Translations under genes and position numbers: made by a program | NCBI GenBank assembly: GCA_963744275.1 | Contig: CAVUSX010000025.1 | Span: 186,001-250,000, forward strand | Source: VAZQ01 sp963744275 | Lineage (GTDB): Bacteria; Pseudomonadota; Alphaproteobacteria; Rhizobiales; Xanthobacteraceae | Direction of reading: 5' to 3' | DNA length: 64,000 nucleotides | Shown here: positions 9,301-19,726 of the stretch, piece after piece | Layout: each line of letters starts with the position of its first letter | Position numbering within the stretch: position 1 is the first letter of the stretch | Notes under the pieces: generated by a model | The model's input: the letters and a program-made list of their open reading frames with translations, nothing else | Databases searched by the model: none | What the model was told of the DNA's origin: nothing

Positions 9301-10091
9301 CGCTACGGGACGGCGGCGTCGCCCGCTTCGATCCGGCGGCGTTCGATATCGTGACCCACGCGGTCGATCAGGGTCTTCCCATCGACGCGACGCGGATCGG
9401 GGAGCGAATGGAGGCCGCGCTCGCGATCAGCGCCTTGCCGGTCCCGCTGGCGGAGGGATCGATCACGGCCAGCATGGGACAATTGCGCCTGGTCGACCCG
9501 GTGGTGCATGCCAAGGGCGCCCAGCTGGCGTCGACCGGAAGCATCGATCTCACCCAAAGCGCCATCGACGCGCGCTTGGTGCTGTCGGGTCCCCAAATCG
9601 CAAACTCCGTCGCGGACACCTCGGTCGGCAACCATCCCGCTATTTCGGTCTTCCTGAAGGGACCGATCGATACGCCCAAACGCACGCTCGACGTCGCCGC
9701 GCTCGCCAATTGGCTGGCGTTGCGTGCCGTCGAGCAAAAGGCGAAGCGCGTCGACTTGTTGGAGCAGGCCGCACGCGAGCATCCGGACGACGAGGGCGAG
9801 ACGACCGGCAGCCCGACGGACCGCGATCCGGTCACCTCCATGCCGGGAGCGGCGCCACGCGCGGGCCGCCCCGGCTCGGTCACCAGTCCCATCCCCGGTG
9901 TGGTCGCGCCGTCCGCGCAGCCGCGATCGCGCGCCATCCCGGATCCGTCGACGGCACCAATCATCGCGCCCGCCGCCAAGGCCGGCGATGAGCCGCGCGT
10001 CCGGCGTCCGAATCCCACCGTCGATCAGGCCCCGCTGCCTCCGCCCCTCGATCTTCGGCCGCCGCCGCCGCCCCATGGGCCGCGCGGATAG
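6386..10091 (+). CDS. AsmA family protein (one frameshift)
   Basis: A protein of about 1234 residues once a +1 shift near 7568 is corrected; the frame before the shift ends in VAFSG and continues as DLGASPEGVAFNGATKIESA. It has an N-terminal membrane anchor (residues 5-27, GIAIILALVTALVGPFFVDW) and then the AsmA opening, TGLEVRVAGPIDVRLLPTPTL, followed by a long region of beta-repeats. The C-terminal AsmA-2 part contains SIDLTQSAIDARLVLSG. AsmA/TamB-like proteins sit in the inner membrane and are thought to help lipid or outer-membrane protein transport. The C-terminal 100 residues are Pro/Ala rich. The start is a GTG at 6386, preceded by a GGGGTGGAGA purine run. Confidence 0.88.
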
Positions 10092-10220
10092 GCGTCCGGC
10101 GCGCGTGATCGTGCGCGTCATGATGGTCATGATGGTACGGAGATGTGCCGAGACGCCGCCGTTGGCCGGCGCGGCGGTGCCGATCCGGCGTTCCGAATTG
10201 AATGCGATCGGGCGAAAGGA

Positions 10221-10509
10221 TCAGGCCGTGGCGGCCGAGCGCACCAGCAACATCTCGTCGCGCGGCGTGCCTTGCAGAGCGACTTCTTCGCTCAGCTGGT
10301 TGCGGTAGAAATCCAACACGAACAGGCGCAGTGCCGACGACAGATTGCCATGCTGGCGATCCGCGTCGATCGAAGCCACCAATTCGGATAAAGTGGCGTC
10401 GCGTCGGCTCGCGATCTCCTTCAGCCCCTTCCAGAACGCATCTTCGAGACTTCACGCTGGTCTTGTGGCCGGCGATGACGATGGAGCGCTTGACGACAGG
10501 CGATTTCAT
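10221..10509 (-). CDS. Ribbon-helix-helix domain protein (one frameshift)
   Basis: A protein of about 95 residues. The start MKSPVVKRSIVIAGHKTSV continues, after removal of one extra base near 10447, as SLEDAFWKGLKEIASRRD and a helix with SSALRLFVLDFYRN. This is the short ribbon-helix-helix family found beside fumC in Hyphomicrobiales; such folds usually bind DNA as dimers, but no target is known. Its ATG overlaps the DUF4169 stop by an ATGA, so the two are translationally coupled. The length of 289 nt is one base too many for a single frame, which supports a sequence insertion. Confidence 0.8.
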
Positions 10510-10694
10510 CCTTCGTCTCCCGTTTCGACCCGGTGCTGATCGAGATCCCGGCGGGCCTTCGTGTCGCGCGCGGCTTCGAGATCGCGCTCGGCCTTGCTGC
10601 GGCCGTGCAGCAGGCGATTGGCAGCGGCGCGTTTTTCGTCGCGCAACCGCTTGGCCTGCTTGCGCGCCGCACGAAGCTTGATGACGTCACCCAT
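10506..10694 (-). CDS. DUF4169 family protein
   Basis: A very basic, Arg/Lys/Ala-rich protein of 62 residues that opens MGDVIKLRAARKQAKRLRDE and is predicted to be one long helix. This matches DUF4169, a small family of unknown function commonly placed between fumC and a ribbon-helix-helix gene in alphaproteobacteria. The same arrangement is seen here, with an ATGA overlap into the next gene. I chose the ATG at 10694 over the in-frame 10712 start because the family begins with MGDV. Confidence 0.8.
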   Translation of the reverse strand: MGDVIKLRAARKQAKRLRDEKRAAANRLLHGRSKAERDLEAARDTKARRDLDQHRVETGDEG

Positions 10695-11015
10695 CCTGAA
10701 CTCGACGATCATCGGGCATGTGAAGGCGTTTGATCAGTGACCCACCACTGGACCTAAAATGCGCCCGTAGCGTGGCAACAAGAGACGTTTCCGTGCGCAC
10801 ATCATTGCTCATCGTTGCATCGAGAGTAGGCAATCGGCCTCCAGGGGCTTCAAATTTGATGGCGAATCTCGGGCAAACGCGGATTTGACTAAACCCGTCG
10901 CTCGCGGATAAGCACTTCATTATCTTAGATAAGCATGCGTGATTTGCACGAATGATTGCGACCACGGCTGCAAGGGTCACTCTTGCCGATCGCATGCTTG
11001 CACGTTCGAGCCGCA
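10695..11015. other. Intergenic gap between fumC and DUF4169
   Basis: No convincing gene. A 41-codon minus-strand frame (10812 to 10687) opens MSNDVRTETSLVATLR and overlaps the DUF4169 start by an ATGGGTGA; it could be a coupled leader but I recognise nothing in it. The rest is AT-richer than the neighbourhood (for example around 10911-10945), consistent with a promoter region for the DUF4169 pair. No terminator with a clear T-run is seen after fumC. Confidence 0.4.
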
Positions 11016-12419
<1,404 letters not shown>

Positions 12420-12569
12420 GGCCGGTCTCGCTGGCGAGAAATTCTGGTTCCGCGTCCAGGATAGCATGGGGCCCCGCCGGGGTCGTCTACGCTTTCGCCG
12501 GACGACGTCATGCAGGCCGCACGAGGATGACTGTCACATCAGCGGAGTGAGCGGGAGAAAATTCCGGGA

Positions 12570-13367
12570 CTACTTCGCGTGTGCCGGGGCGGCGGAGTGG
12601 GGCCGGTTGGGTGAGTGCAGGCCGCATTCTTTTTTCTCTTCCTGCTCCCACCACCAACGGCCGGCCCGTTCCGGCTCGCCCGGCGCCAGCGCGCGGGTGC
12701 AGGGGGCGCAGCCGATGGAGAGAAAGCCCTGGTCATGCAAACTGTTGTAGGGGACCGCCTGATCGCTCACGTAGGCCGCCACGCGCTCGCGCGTCCAATC
12801 CAGCAGAGGGTTGAGCTTCAGCAGACGATGCTGCGGCTCGATCGCGGCAAAGCGCAGCATGGCCCGATCGGCCGATTGCTCGGCGCGCAGCCCGGTCACC
12901 CAAGCGCAGGCACCCGCAAGGGCGCGGCCCAGCGGCTCGACCTTGCGCAGCCCGCAACAGCCCTGCCGTGCCGCGACCGAGGAACGGAAACCGTCGATGC
13001 CGTGCTCCGCGATCCAGGCTTCGACGCTGCGGCGCTCGGGGAGCAGAGCCCGGATGCGCCGTCCATAGCGCCGCTCGGTCTCGGCCCAAACTTGATGCGT
13101 CTGCGGGAACAAGCGGCCGGTGTCGAAGGTCACCACGTCGATCGCCAAATCGCGGGCAAAGATGGCGTGGCTGATCGCCTGATCCTCGAGACCGAAGCTG
13201 GTGGTGAAAACGAGACGACCCGGGACCGCGGCGCGGGCGCTCGCCAGCCGCTCCTCGAGGGTAAGGGCCCCGAAGGCGTCATCGAGCCGCTCCGCCGCCG
13301 CCGCGAGCAGGCTCAGATCCGGCGCGGTCTCGATCGGCAAGAGTGGAGCGAGCGTTTGGTCGTTCAT
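12570..13367 (-). CDS. cysH: Phosphoadenylyl/adenylyl-sulfate reductase
   Basis: A thioredoxin-dependent sulfonucleotide reductase of about 265 residues that reduces activated sulfate to sulfite in assimilation. The residues QGCCGLRKVEPL and GCAPCTRAL give the CC...CxxC set that binds a [4Fe-4S] cluster, which points to the APS-using type common in alphaproteobacteria. FTTSFGLEDQAISH and TFDTGRLFPQTH are the nucleotide-binding segments. The C-terminus continues past the usual end with a Glu/Lys run and His/Ser/Pro tail. No other sulfur genes are adjacent. The start at 13367 (MNDQTLAPL) is preferred over 13385. Confidence 0.93.
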   Translation of the reverse strand: MNDQTLAPLLPIETAPDLSLLAAAAERLDDAFGALTLEERLASARAAVPGRLVFTTSFGLEDQAISHAIFARDLAIDVVTFDTGRLFPQTHQVWAETERRYGRRIRALLPERRSVEAWIAEHGIDGFRSSVAARQGCCGLRKVEPLGRALAGACAWVTGLRAEQSADRAMLRFAAIEPQHRLLKLNPLLDWTRERVAAYVSDQAVPYNSLHDQGFLSIGCAPCTRALAPGEPERAGRWWWEQEEKKECGLHSPNRPHSAAPAHAK

Positions 13368-13563
13368 GAGCTCGTAAGCCGTCAAAGGAATGCCTTGAGT
13401 AGAATATTCTTTCGCCCAAATTCAATAAGGGCCGCCGAAAAAGAAAAATCTCGCATGCAAGCCGGTGCGGCTAGACGAAAACACTCTATCCGCCAGGAAT
13501 GACGCGCGCAATCGCCTTCTCCGGCTGCCGGTGGGTCGACAAGCCGGAGAGATTTCGGCTGGG

Positions 13564-14175
13564 CTACTTCTTGCGAAAGCGATCGAGCCGCACCACCTCG
13601 CCGCCGCCAGCCGACTTGTCGGTCGGCTTTTCGGGTGGCTTCTCGGCCTGATCGTCGGAGGCGACTGTCTCCGGATTGGCGGGCGTCGGCACGGCCGGCA
13701 CCGCCGGAGTGGTGCGGCGCGGCTTCATCTGGACGGGCGGCGCATTGGCCGCTTCGTCGCCGCTCTTCTTGAGCGCGGGCACGGCCTCCGGCTTCGCGCC
13801 GGCGTCCGGGACGGGCACGGCGATCTGCTCGAATTGCAGGCCGAACTCCACCGAAGGATCGAAGAATCCCTTCACGGCCGCAAATGGAATGGAGAGCCGT
13901 TCGGGGACGCCGCCAAAGGACAGGCCGACCTCGAAAGAATCGTCGCTGATCCCCAAGTCCCAAAACTGGTGCTGCAGCACAATGGTCATTTCCTTGGGAT
14001 ATTGCGCCCGCATGCGCTGCGACAGGCGCACGCCCTCCGCACAAGTATCGAACGTCACAAAGAAATGATGATCGCCGGGAAGGCCGTTCTTGGCGGCGTC
14101 GGAGAGCACGGTGCGCAAGACCCCACGCAGGGCTTCCTGGGTCAAAAGGTCGTAACGGATATGGTCGACGGCCAT
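13564..14175 (-). CDS. sspB: ClpXP protease specificity-enhancing factor SspB
   Basis: A 203-residue alphaproteobacterial SspB. The substrate-binding fold is visible in HIRYDLLTQEALRGVLRTVL, HHFFVTFDTCAEGVRLS and LSFGGVPERLSIPFAAVKGF. A long Pro/Ala/Thr linker follows, and the C-terminal EVVRLDRFRKK is the short tail that docks on the ClpX zinc domain. SspB tethers ssrA-tagged proteins to ClpXP. Strikingly, the ssrA (tmRNA) gene lies about 200 bp upstream on the same strand, so the tag and its adaptor are neighbours. Confidence 0.95.
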   Translation of the reverse strand: MAVDHIRYDLLTQEALRGVLRTVLSDAAKNGLPGDHHFFVTFDTCAEGVRLSQRMRAQYPKEMTIVLQHQFWDLGISDDSFEVGLSFGGVPERLSIPFAAVKGFFDPSVEFGLQFEQIAVPVPDAGAKPEAVPALKKSGDEAANAPPVQMKPRRTTPAVPAVPTPANPETVASDDQAEKPPEKPTDKSAGGGEVVRLDRFRKK

Positions 14176-14380
14176 GAAACGATCCTTGGCAACAATCCCT
14201 GAAATCCTTGCGGCAGTCCGTTGCTTGGCCTTGCCGCCTGAGACTCGCCCGGCACAGCCGATGCTAGATCATGATCCGTTCAAATGAAATCGGATCGTGC
14301 CCGGCTTGTTGATTTCCCGGCCTCGGCGCCGGACGTCGTCAGCCCGCCGCCGGCGTGGCCGGGGGCTCAGAAACGGGATT

Positions 14381-14418
14381 GGAAGAGAAAGTGGGGGCTT
14401 CTGTTGCCAGGTGCCCCC
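14381..14418 (-). terminator. Terminator-like hairpin after ssrA
   Basis: On the minus strand GGGGGC (14418-14413) pairs with GCCCCC (14398-14393) across a 14-base loop, followed by a pyrimidine/T-rich run (ACTTTCTCTTCC). It closes the coding piece of the tmRNA and lies between ssrA and sspB. Confidence 0.6.
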
Positions 14419-14742
14419 GAACCCCGCCTGACGCTGCTAAGACGCCAGGGCTTCAGATCGGTATTTCAAACCGCATTACGCGGCTTGAGCAACCGGAGCA
14501 TAGTTGTCGTTTGCAACTATGGATTGGCCCGATAACGGCGGTACCATGCCGAGCAAAAGCACGCCCTTTACGCCCTCGTCGATCCTAGTTCGCCCCCGCC
14601 CAAAACCAGCACGGCCTTCGCGCGGGCCTGACTTGGCCCCAGAGCCTGACTTGGCCTTGGGTGGAGGCGCCGGGTACTGCCCCCGGGTCCGAAAGGTTTA
14701 TTACGACGGCCATTTATCGCCATATCCGGCTTGCGCCGGCAC
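14393..14742 (-). ncRNA. ssrA: Two-piece (circularly permuted) tmRNA
   Basis: Read on the minus strand, the order is acceptor piece, spacer, coding piece, as in the permuted tmRNA of alphaproteobacteria. The 3' acceptor-stem strand CGCCTCC and discriminator A lie at 14662-14669 and pair with GGGGGCG at 14591-14597, which starts the coding piece; the next bases, GAACTAGGATCGACGAGG, match the conserved tmRNA 5' region. The tag frame at 14476-14514 encodes ANDNYAPVAQAA followed by TAA, a typical ANDN...AA degradation tag. The spacer (about 14598-14659) holds a duplicated CCTGACTTGGCC. A TATATT box at 14748-14753 suggests a start near 14742. CCA is not fully encoded. The exact mature ends are estimates. 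Confidence 0.9.
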
Positions 14743-14895
14743 CCATCAATATAGGCGCAGAAGGTTGACGAATAAAGACCCGCATGCCCGGTCATTTGCG
14801 CCGGTTGCCGGCTGCGAAACCCGCGGGGCCCCCATCCCTGATTAATCCTTGGTTCCCCGGGTGCGGCCGGTCTAAGTCTCATCCGAGAGGCTTTC

Positions 14896-15471
14896 ATGTC
14901 CGAATCGACGCCAATTCCGCTCCAACCCGCTCCGATCGCCCCCAATCCGCTGCAACTGTTCGTCGCGTTTTCGCTGATCTCGGTCTCCGGCTTCGGCGGC
15001 GTGCTGTACTGGTCGCGGCGGATGATGGTCGACGAGCGAAAATGGATGACGGCGGAGGAGTTCAACGAGGCCTATGCGCTCTGCAATTTCCTCCCCGGCC
15101 CGAACATCGTGAATTTCTCGGTCGTGTTCGGACGGCAGGTGGGCGGCACGGTCGGCGCGCTGGTCGCCTTGCTGGGGTTGCTCGGTCCGCCGTTCCTGCT
15201 GGTGACGTTGCTCGGCCTGCTTTACGCCTCCTATGGCGACATCGCGGCCCTGCAGCGCGTCTTGGCCGGGGTCGCGGCGGCCGCCGCCGGCCTCACCATC
15301 AGCACCGGGCTCAAGATGGCCGGGCCGCTGCTGCGCGAGCGCCCGGGCTTTGCCCATGTTCTGGCGCTGGCCGCTTTCCTGGCGGTCGGGATCCTGAGTT
15401 GGCCGATCTATTGGGTACTGGGCGTGCTGATCCCCTGCGGCATCGCGGTGGCTTGGTGGCTGCGCCGATGA
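14896..15471 (+). CDS. chrA: Chromate transporter, N-terminal-half type (ChrA)
   Basis: A 191-residue membrane protein equal to one half of a CHR-family chromate/sulfate antiporter. The signature is FGGVLYWSRRMMVDERKWM followed by CNFLPGPNIVNFSVVFG, and about five to six hydrophobic segments. Short ChrA proteins work as pairs with opposite membrane orientation, and the second half is encoded immediately downstream with a 4-bp ATGA overlap. Long single-chain ChrA proteins carry both halves. Specificity for chromate is a family inference only. Confidence 0.85.
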   Translation: MSESTPIPLQPAPIAPNPLQLFVAFSLISVSGFGGVLYWSRRMMVDERKWMTAEEFNEAYALCNFLPGPNIVNFSVVFGRQVGGTVGALVALLGLLGPPFLLVTLLGLLYASYGDIAALQRVLAGVAAAAAGLTISTGLKMAGPLLRERPGFAHVLALAAFLAVGILSWPIYWVLGVLIPCGIAVAWWLRR

Positions 15472-16001
15472 GCAGCGAGATCGGCACCCTGCTGACCCTG
15501 GCGGGCTATTTCGCCCTGTTGTCGCTGTTTGCGATCGGCGGCGCCAACGCGGCGCTGCCCGAGATGCATCGCCTCGCCGTCGAGGTCATGCATTGGATGA
15601 ACGACCGGCAATTCGCCGACATGTACGCGATCGCGCAAGTGACGCCGGGACCCAACGTCATCGTGGTGACGCTCATCGGCTATCACGTGGCCGGCCTGCT
15701 CGGCGCGTTGGTGGCCACGCTGGCGATGTGCGGGCCGACCTGCGTGTTTGCGTTCTTCATCGGCCGGGTGTGGGACCGCTTCAAGGACGCACCCTGGCGC
15801 ATGGTGATCCAGGCCGCGCTGGTCCCGGTTTCCATCGGCCTGATCGGCGCCAGCGCCGCCGTGATCGCGCGCGCGGCCGCGCAAAGCTGGGTGGCGGTGG
15901 CGGTGACCGTCGTGACCGCCGTCGTGACCTATACGATCAGGGTCAATCCGCTGTGGATTTTCGCCGGCGCGGCAGTGCTCGGCCTTGCTGGATTGATGTG
16001 A
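15468..16001 (+). CDS. chrA: Chromate transporter, C-terminal-half type (ChrA)
   Basis: The partner half-protein of 177 residues, starting at the ATG that overlaps the stop of the first chrA gene. It shows FAIGGANAALPEMHRLAVE and YAIAQVTPGPNVIVVTLIG, the second-half version of the CHR signature, and five to six transmembrane segments. The overlap and shared family indicate one transport unit for an oxyanion such as chromate. thyA follows on the same strand after about 105 bp. Confidence 0.85.
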   Translation: MSSEIGTLLTLAGYFALLSLFAIGGANAALPEMHRLAVEVMHWMNDRQFADMYAIAQVTPGPNVIVVTLIGYHVAGLLGALVATLAMCGPTCVFAFFIGRVWDRFKDAPWRMVIQAALVPVSIGLIGASAAVIARAAAQSWVAVAVTVVTAVVTYTIRVNPLWIFAGAAVLGLAGLM

Positions 16002-16106
16002 GGCCTTATCAGGTTTTTCTGGGGCTCGCGGCGCGCTAATGTGGGCCGCGGGCCGTCGAATTGGTGGAGAAGGCAGTGTCGCGAGACGAATGTCACGAAA
16101 AGTCCC

Positions 16107-16901
16107 ATGCGCCAGTACCATGAGCTGATGGAGCGGATCCTGTCGGCCGGCGTCGAGAAGCATGATCGCACCGGCACCGGCACCCTGTCGGTGTTCGGTC
16201 ATCAGATGCGCTTCGACCTGGCCGCCGGCTTTCCCATGACCACCACCAAGAAGCTGCACGTCAAATCGATCATCCACGAGCTGCTCTGGTTTCTCGCCGG
16301 CGACACCAACGTCAAATATCTCCAGCAGCATGGGGTGAAGATCTGGGACGAGTGGGCGGACGAGAACGGCGATCTCGGTCCGGTCTATGGCCGGCAATGG
16401 CGCTCGTGGCCGGCGCCCGACGGCGGAGCCATCGATCAGATCGCCAATGTGGTGGCGGCGATCCGCCGCAACCCGGATTCGCGCCGCCTGATCGTGACCG
16501 CCTGGAACCCGGCCGAGGTCGAGGAGATGGCGCTGCCGCCGTGCCACTGCCTGTTCCAGTTCTATGTCGCGCAGGGCCGGCTCTCCTGCCAGCTCTATCA
16601 GCGCTCGGCCGACGTCTTTCTGGGCGTGCCGTTCAACATCGCGTCCTATGCGCTTCTCACCGTGATGGTGGCGCAGGTGACCGGGCTCGCGCCCGGCGAG
16701 TTCATCCATACCTTCGGCGACGCGCATCTCTATCTCAACCACATCGAGCAGGCCCGCCTGCAGCTGGCACGGCCGCCGCGCCGGCTGCCCCGCATGGTGC
16801 TCAATCCCGCGATCGGGGACCTGTCGGCTTTCCGCTACGAGGACTTCACCCTCGAGGACTACGACCCGCACCCGCACATCAAGGCCAAGGTGGCGGTGTG
16901 A
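16107..16901 (+). CDS. thyA: Thymidylate synthase
   Basis: A 264-residue ThyA, converting dUMP to dTMP with methylenetetrahydrofolate. The catalytic cysteine lies in ALPPCHCLFQFYV, the dUMP phosphate-binding arginines in DRTGTGTLSVFGHQMRFDL and RRLIVTAWNP, and the C-terminal part includes LYQRSADVFLGVPFNIASY. Length equals the E. coli enzyme. The start at 16107 (MRQYHELMERIL) is the family start; an upstream in-frame start at 16041 is not conserved. The stop overlaps the folA GTG, forming a thyA-folA operon in which dihydrofolate made here is reduced by the next enzyme. Confidence 0.97.
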   Translation: MRQYHELMERILSAGVEKHDRTGTGTLSVFGHQMRFDLAAGFPMTTTKKLHVKSIIHELLWFLAGDTNVKYLQQHGVKIWDEWADENGDLGPVYGRQWRSWPAPDGGAIDQIANVVAAIRRNPDSRRLIVTAWNPAEVEEMALPPCHCLFQFYVAQGRLSCQLYQRSADVFLGVPFNIASYALLTVMVAQVTGLAPGEFIHTFGDAHLYLNHIEQARLQLARPPRRLPRMVLNPAIGDLSAFRYEDFTLEDYDPHPHIKAKVAV

Positions 16902-17482
16902 GCGATCCGCAGCCCGCGCGCGCGCGCGCGCTTGCCCTCGTCCTGGTCGCCGCCGTCGCCGACAATGGCGTGATCGGGCAGGGCGGCGGCCTGCCCTGGC
17001 GGCTCAAATCCGATCTGCGGAATTTTCGCGCCCTCACCATGGGCAAGCCGGTGGTGATGGGACGCAAGACCTACCGTTCGATCGGCAAGCCGCTTGCGGG
17101 CCGCACCAATATCGTGGTCAGCCGCAATCGGGATTTTGCTGCGCCGGGCGTCGTCGTGGCGCCCGGGATCGAGGCCGCGCTCGCGGCCGCGCGCGGCGAC
17201 GCGCTGCGGCGCGGCGCCGACGCGATCGCGGTGATCGGCGGCGCCGATCTCTATGCGCATGCGATCGCATACGCCGATCGGCTGGTCATCACCCGTGTTC
17301 ACCTGCGCCCCGAAGGCGACACGATGTTCCCGGTCATCGACCCCGGGCTCTGGCGCGAGGTGGCGCGCAGCGCGCACGCTCCCGGACCGGATGACGCAGC
17401 CGCATTCACGGTCCTTGTTTACGAGCGGGCCGCCACCCATCTGGGACGCGACGATGGCGCAACCGAGGGATTTGGGCGGTAG
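16898..17482 (+). CDS. folA: Dihydrofolate reductase
   Basis: A protein of about 194 residues that regenerates tetrahydrofolate for thyA. The family residues are seen in AAVADNGVIGQGGGLPWRLK, VVMGRKTYRSIG and IAVIGGADLYA. The GTG start overlaps the thyA stop by GTGA. The protein is about 20-25 residues longer than typical at the C-terminus, after the usual FTVLVYERA end, so the true stop could reflect readthrough of the frame or a lineage extension. Downstream, hflK begins after about 150 bp. Confidence 0.93.
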   Translation: MSDPQPARARALALVLVAAVADNGVIGQGGGLPWRLKSDLRNFRALTMGKPVVMGRKTYRSIGKPLAGRTNIVVSRNRDFAAPGVVVAPGIEAALAAARGDALRRGADAIAVIGGADLYAHAIAYADRLVITRVHLRPEGDTMFPVIDPGLWREVARSAHAPGPDDAAAFTVLVYERAATHLGRDDGATEGFGR

Positions 17483-17632
17483 CTTACGGAATTGCGTTAA
17501 TGGTGCGGGCGCCAGGCGCGCGGACGCGCGTTGTAACCAACGGACGCCTCCCCTATAAACCGCCCCAGACATGAACGAAGACGTCCGCCATCCCGACGTG
17601 ACCGGATGCGCGGCCCGACGAGGAGAGAGCCG

Positions 17633-18793
17633 ATGCCGTGGAGCAATCAGGGCGGCGGGCCCTGGGGATCGGGGGGCAAAGGCCCGTGGGGCTCGGGGCC
17701 GCAGCAGTCCGGCCCGACGCCGCCGGATCTCGAGGAGTTTCTGCGCCGCAGCCAGGACAAGCTGCGCACCGTGCTGCCGGGAGGCAATCTCGGCAGCAAG
17801 GGCGTCGCCGCGATCGCGCTCGCCGCGATCGTGATCTGGGGCCTTTCGGGGTTCTTCCGCGTCGACCCCGACGAGCTCGGCATCGTGCTGCGCTTCGGCC
17901 AATACGTGCGCGACGCCAAGCCGGGCCTCAACTACCACCTGCCTTATCCGATCGAGGCCGCGCTCACCCCCAAGGTCACGCGCGTCAATCGCATCGACAT
18001 CGGCATGCGCAGCGTCGACGACCTGCGCCGCGGCAGCGCCAGCCGCGACGTGCCGGAGGAGAGCCTGATGCTGACCGGCGACGAGAACATCGTCGACGTG
18101 GATTTCTCGGTATTCTGGCTGATCAAGCCCGACGGCGCCGGCGATTATCTGTTCAACATCCAGCAGCCCGAGGGCACCGTGAAGGCGGTCGCCGAAAGCG
18201 CGATGCGCGAGGTCATCGGCCGCTCCGAGATCCAGCCGATCCTCACCGGCGCGCGCGCCACCATCGAGACCGCGGTGCAGGAATTGATGCAGAAGACGCT
18301 GGACAATTACGGCGCCGGTATCCAGGTGACCCAGGTCCAGCTGCAGAAGGTCGATCCGCCGGCGCAGGTGATCGATTCGTTCCGCGACGTGCAGGCGGCG
18401 CGCTCCGACGCCGAGCGGGCGCAGAACGAAGCGCAGACCTATGCCAACCGGGTCGTGCCGGAGGCGCGCGGACGCGCCGCGCAAATCACGCAAGCCGCGG
18501 AAGCCTACCGGCAGCAGACGGTCGCCGAGGCCACCGGCCAGACCTCACGCTTCCTGCAAGTCTACGAAGAGTACAAGAAGGCGCCCGACGTCACCCGCGA
18601 GCGCATGTATCTCGAAACCATGGAGCGTCTGTTCAGCGGCACCGACAAGATCATCATGGACCAGGGCGCACAGAACGGCGTGGTGCCCTACCTGCCGCTC
18701 AACGAGCTGACGCGGCCGCAGGCTTCGCGTCCGGCGACGTCGTCGCCTAGTCCGTCGCCGCAGGTGGCTTCTCCGTCCGGAGGCAATCGATGA
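17633..18793 (+). CDS. hflK: FtsH protease modulator HflK
   Basis: A 386-residue SPFH/band-7 protein. A Gly/Pro-rich cytoplasmic N-terminus is followed by one membrane segment (about residues 60-80) and the band-7 domain starting FRVDPDELGIVLRFGQY. It forms, with HflC, a periplasmic-side membrane complex that surrounds FtsH and limits its proteolysis. Heptad-like sequence around SDAERAQNEAQTYANRVV suggests the usual coiled region. The C-terminus is Ser/Pro rich. An AGGAGAGAG site precedes the ATG at 17633. The stop overlaps the hflC start by ATGA. Confidence 0.95.
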   Translation: MPWSNQGGGPWGSGGKGPWGSGPQQSGPTPPDLEEFLRRSQDKLRTVLPGGNLGSKGVAAIALAAIVIWGLSGFFRVDPDELGIVLRFGQYVRDAKPGLNYHLPYPIEAALTPKVTRVNRIDIGMRSVDDLRRGSASRDVPEESLMLTGDENIVDVDFSVFWLIKPDGAGDYLFNIQQPEGTVKAVAESAMREVIGRSEIQPILTGARATIETAVQELMQKTLDNYGAGIQVTQVQLQKVDPPAQVIDSFRDVQAARSDAERAQNEAQTYANRVVPEARGRAAQITQAAEAYRQQTVAEATGQTSRFLQVYEEYKKAPDVTRERMYLETMERLFSGTDKIIMDQGAQNGVVPYLPLNELTRPQASRPATSSPSPSPQVASPSGGNR

Positions 18794-19684
18794 GGCTCAA
18801 TCTCGCAGGCGGCGTCATTGCGGCTGCTGGTGCTGGTGGCGCTGATCGTCGCCTACGCCTCGCTGTTCACCGTCTATCAGACCGACCAGGCGATCGTGGT
18901 GCGGCTGGGTCAGCCGATCCGGGTGGTGACCGATCCCGGCCTCAATTTCAAGTTTCCGCTGCTCGACAGCGTCATCTCGGTCGAGAAGCGCATCGTCGAT
19001 CTGGAAAATCCGGCCCAGGAGGTCATCGCCTCCGACCAGAAGCGGCTGGTGGTCGATGCCTTCGCGCGTTACCGCATCAATGACGCGCTGAAATTCTACC
19101 AGACCATCGGGGCGATCGAGGGCGCCAACGCGCGGCTGTCGACCCTGCTCAACTCGGCGCTCCGGCGCGTGCTGGGCGAGGCGAGCACCATCGATATCGT
19201 GCGCGACAAGCGCGCGCAGCTGATGGCGCAGGTGCGCACGCAGCTCGAGGGCGAGGCCCAGTCCTTCGGGGTCGCCATCGTCGACGTCCGCATCCGGCGC
19301 GCCGACCTGCCCGAGCAGAACAGCCAGGCGGTCTATCAGCGCATGCAAACCGAGCGCCAGCGCGAGGCGGCCGAATTCCGCGCCGAGGGCAGCCAGCGCT
19401 CGCAGGAGATCCACGCCAAGGCGGATCGCGACGTGACGGTGCTGATCGCGGAGGCGCAGTCGAAGGGCGAGCAGACGCGCGGCGAAGGCGATGCCGAGCG
19501 CAACCGCATCTATGCCGACGCCTATGGGCGCGACCCCGATTTCTTCACTTTCTATCGATCGATGCAGGCCTACGAGGCCGGCCTGCGCTCCAACGATACC
19601 CGCATGGTGCTCAAGCCCGATTCGGATTTCTTCCGCTATTTCGGCGATCCGATGGGCAAGATCCCGGAGGGAGCGCCGAAGTAG
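18790..19684 (+). CDS. hflC: FtsH protease modulator HflC (one frameshift)
   Basis: The HflC partner, about 297 residues. It should start at the ATG overlapping the hflK stop (18790, MRLNLAGGV) and enter the main frame after one surplus base near 18816; a TTG at 18818 would otherwise be the only start of the open frame. The main frame shows the membrane segment LRLLVLVALIVAYASLFTVY and the SPFH opening QTDQAIVVRLGQPIRVV, with coiled sequence around NSQAVYQRMQTERQREA and the end DSDFFRYFGDP. It acts with HflK on FtsH at the inner membrane. Confidence 0.93.
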
Positions 19685-19726
19685 CGACCGCGCTTCGGCG
19701 GCGGCGCCGAAGGCGGTGAACATCCC

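Noticed and set aside
10687..10812. 41-codon minus-strand ORF upstream of DUF4169
   Set aside because: The overlap with the DUF4169 start is suggestive, but there is no recognisable family or clear ribosome site, so it is only mentioned in the gap entry.
14284..14845. Short plus-strand ORFs between sspB and chrA
   Set aside because: They lie over the tmRNA gene on the other strand, whose tag and acceptor stem explain the sequence.
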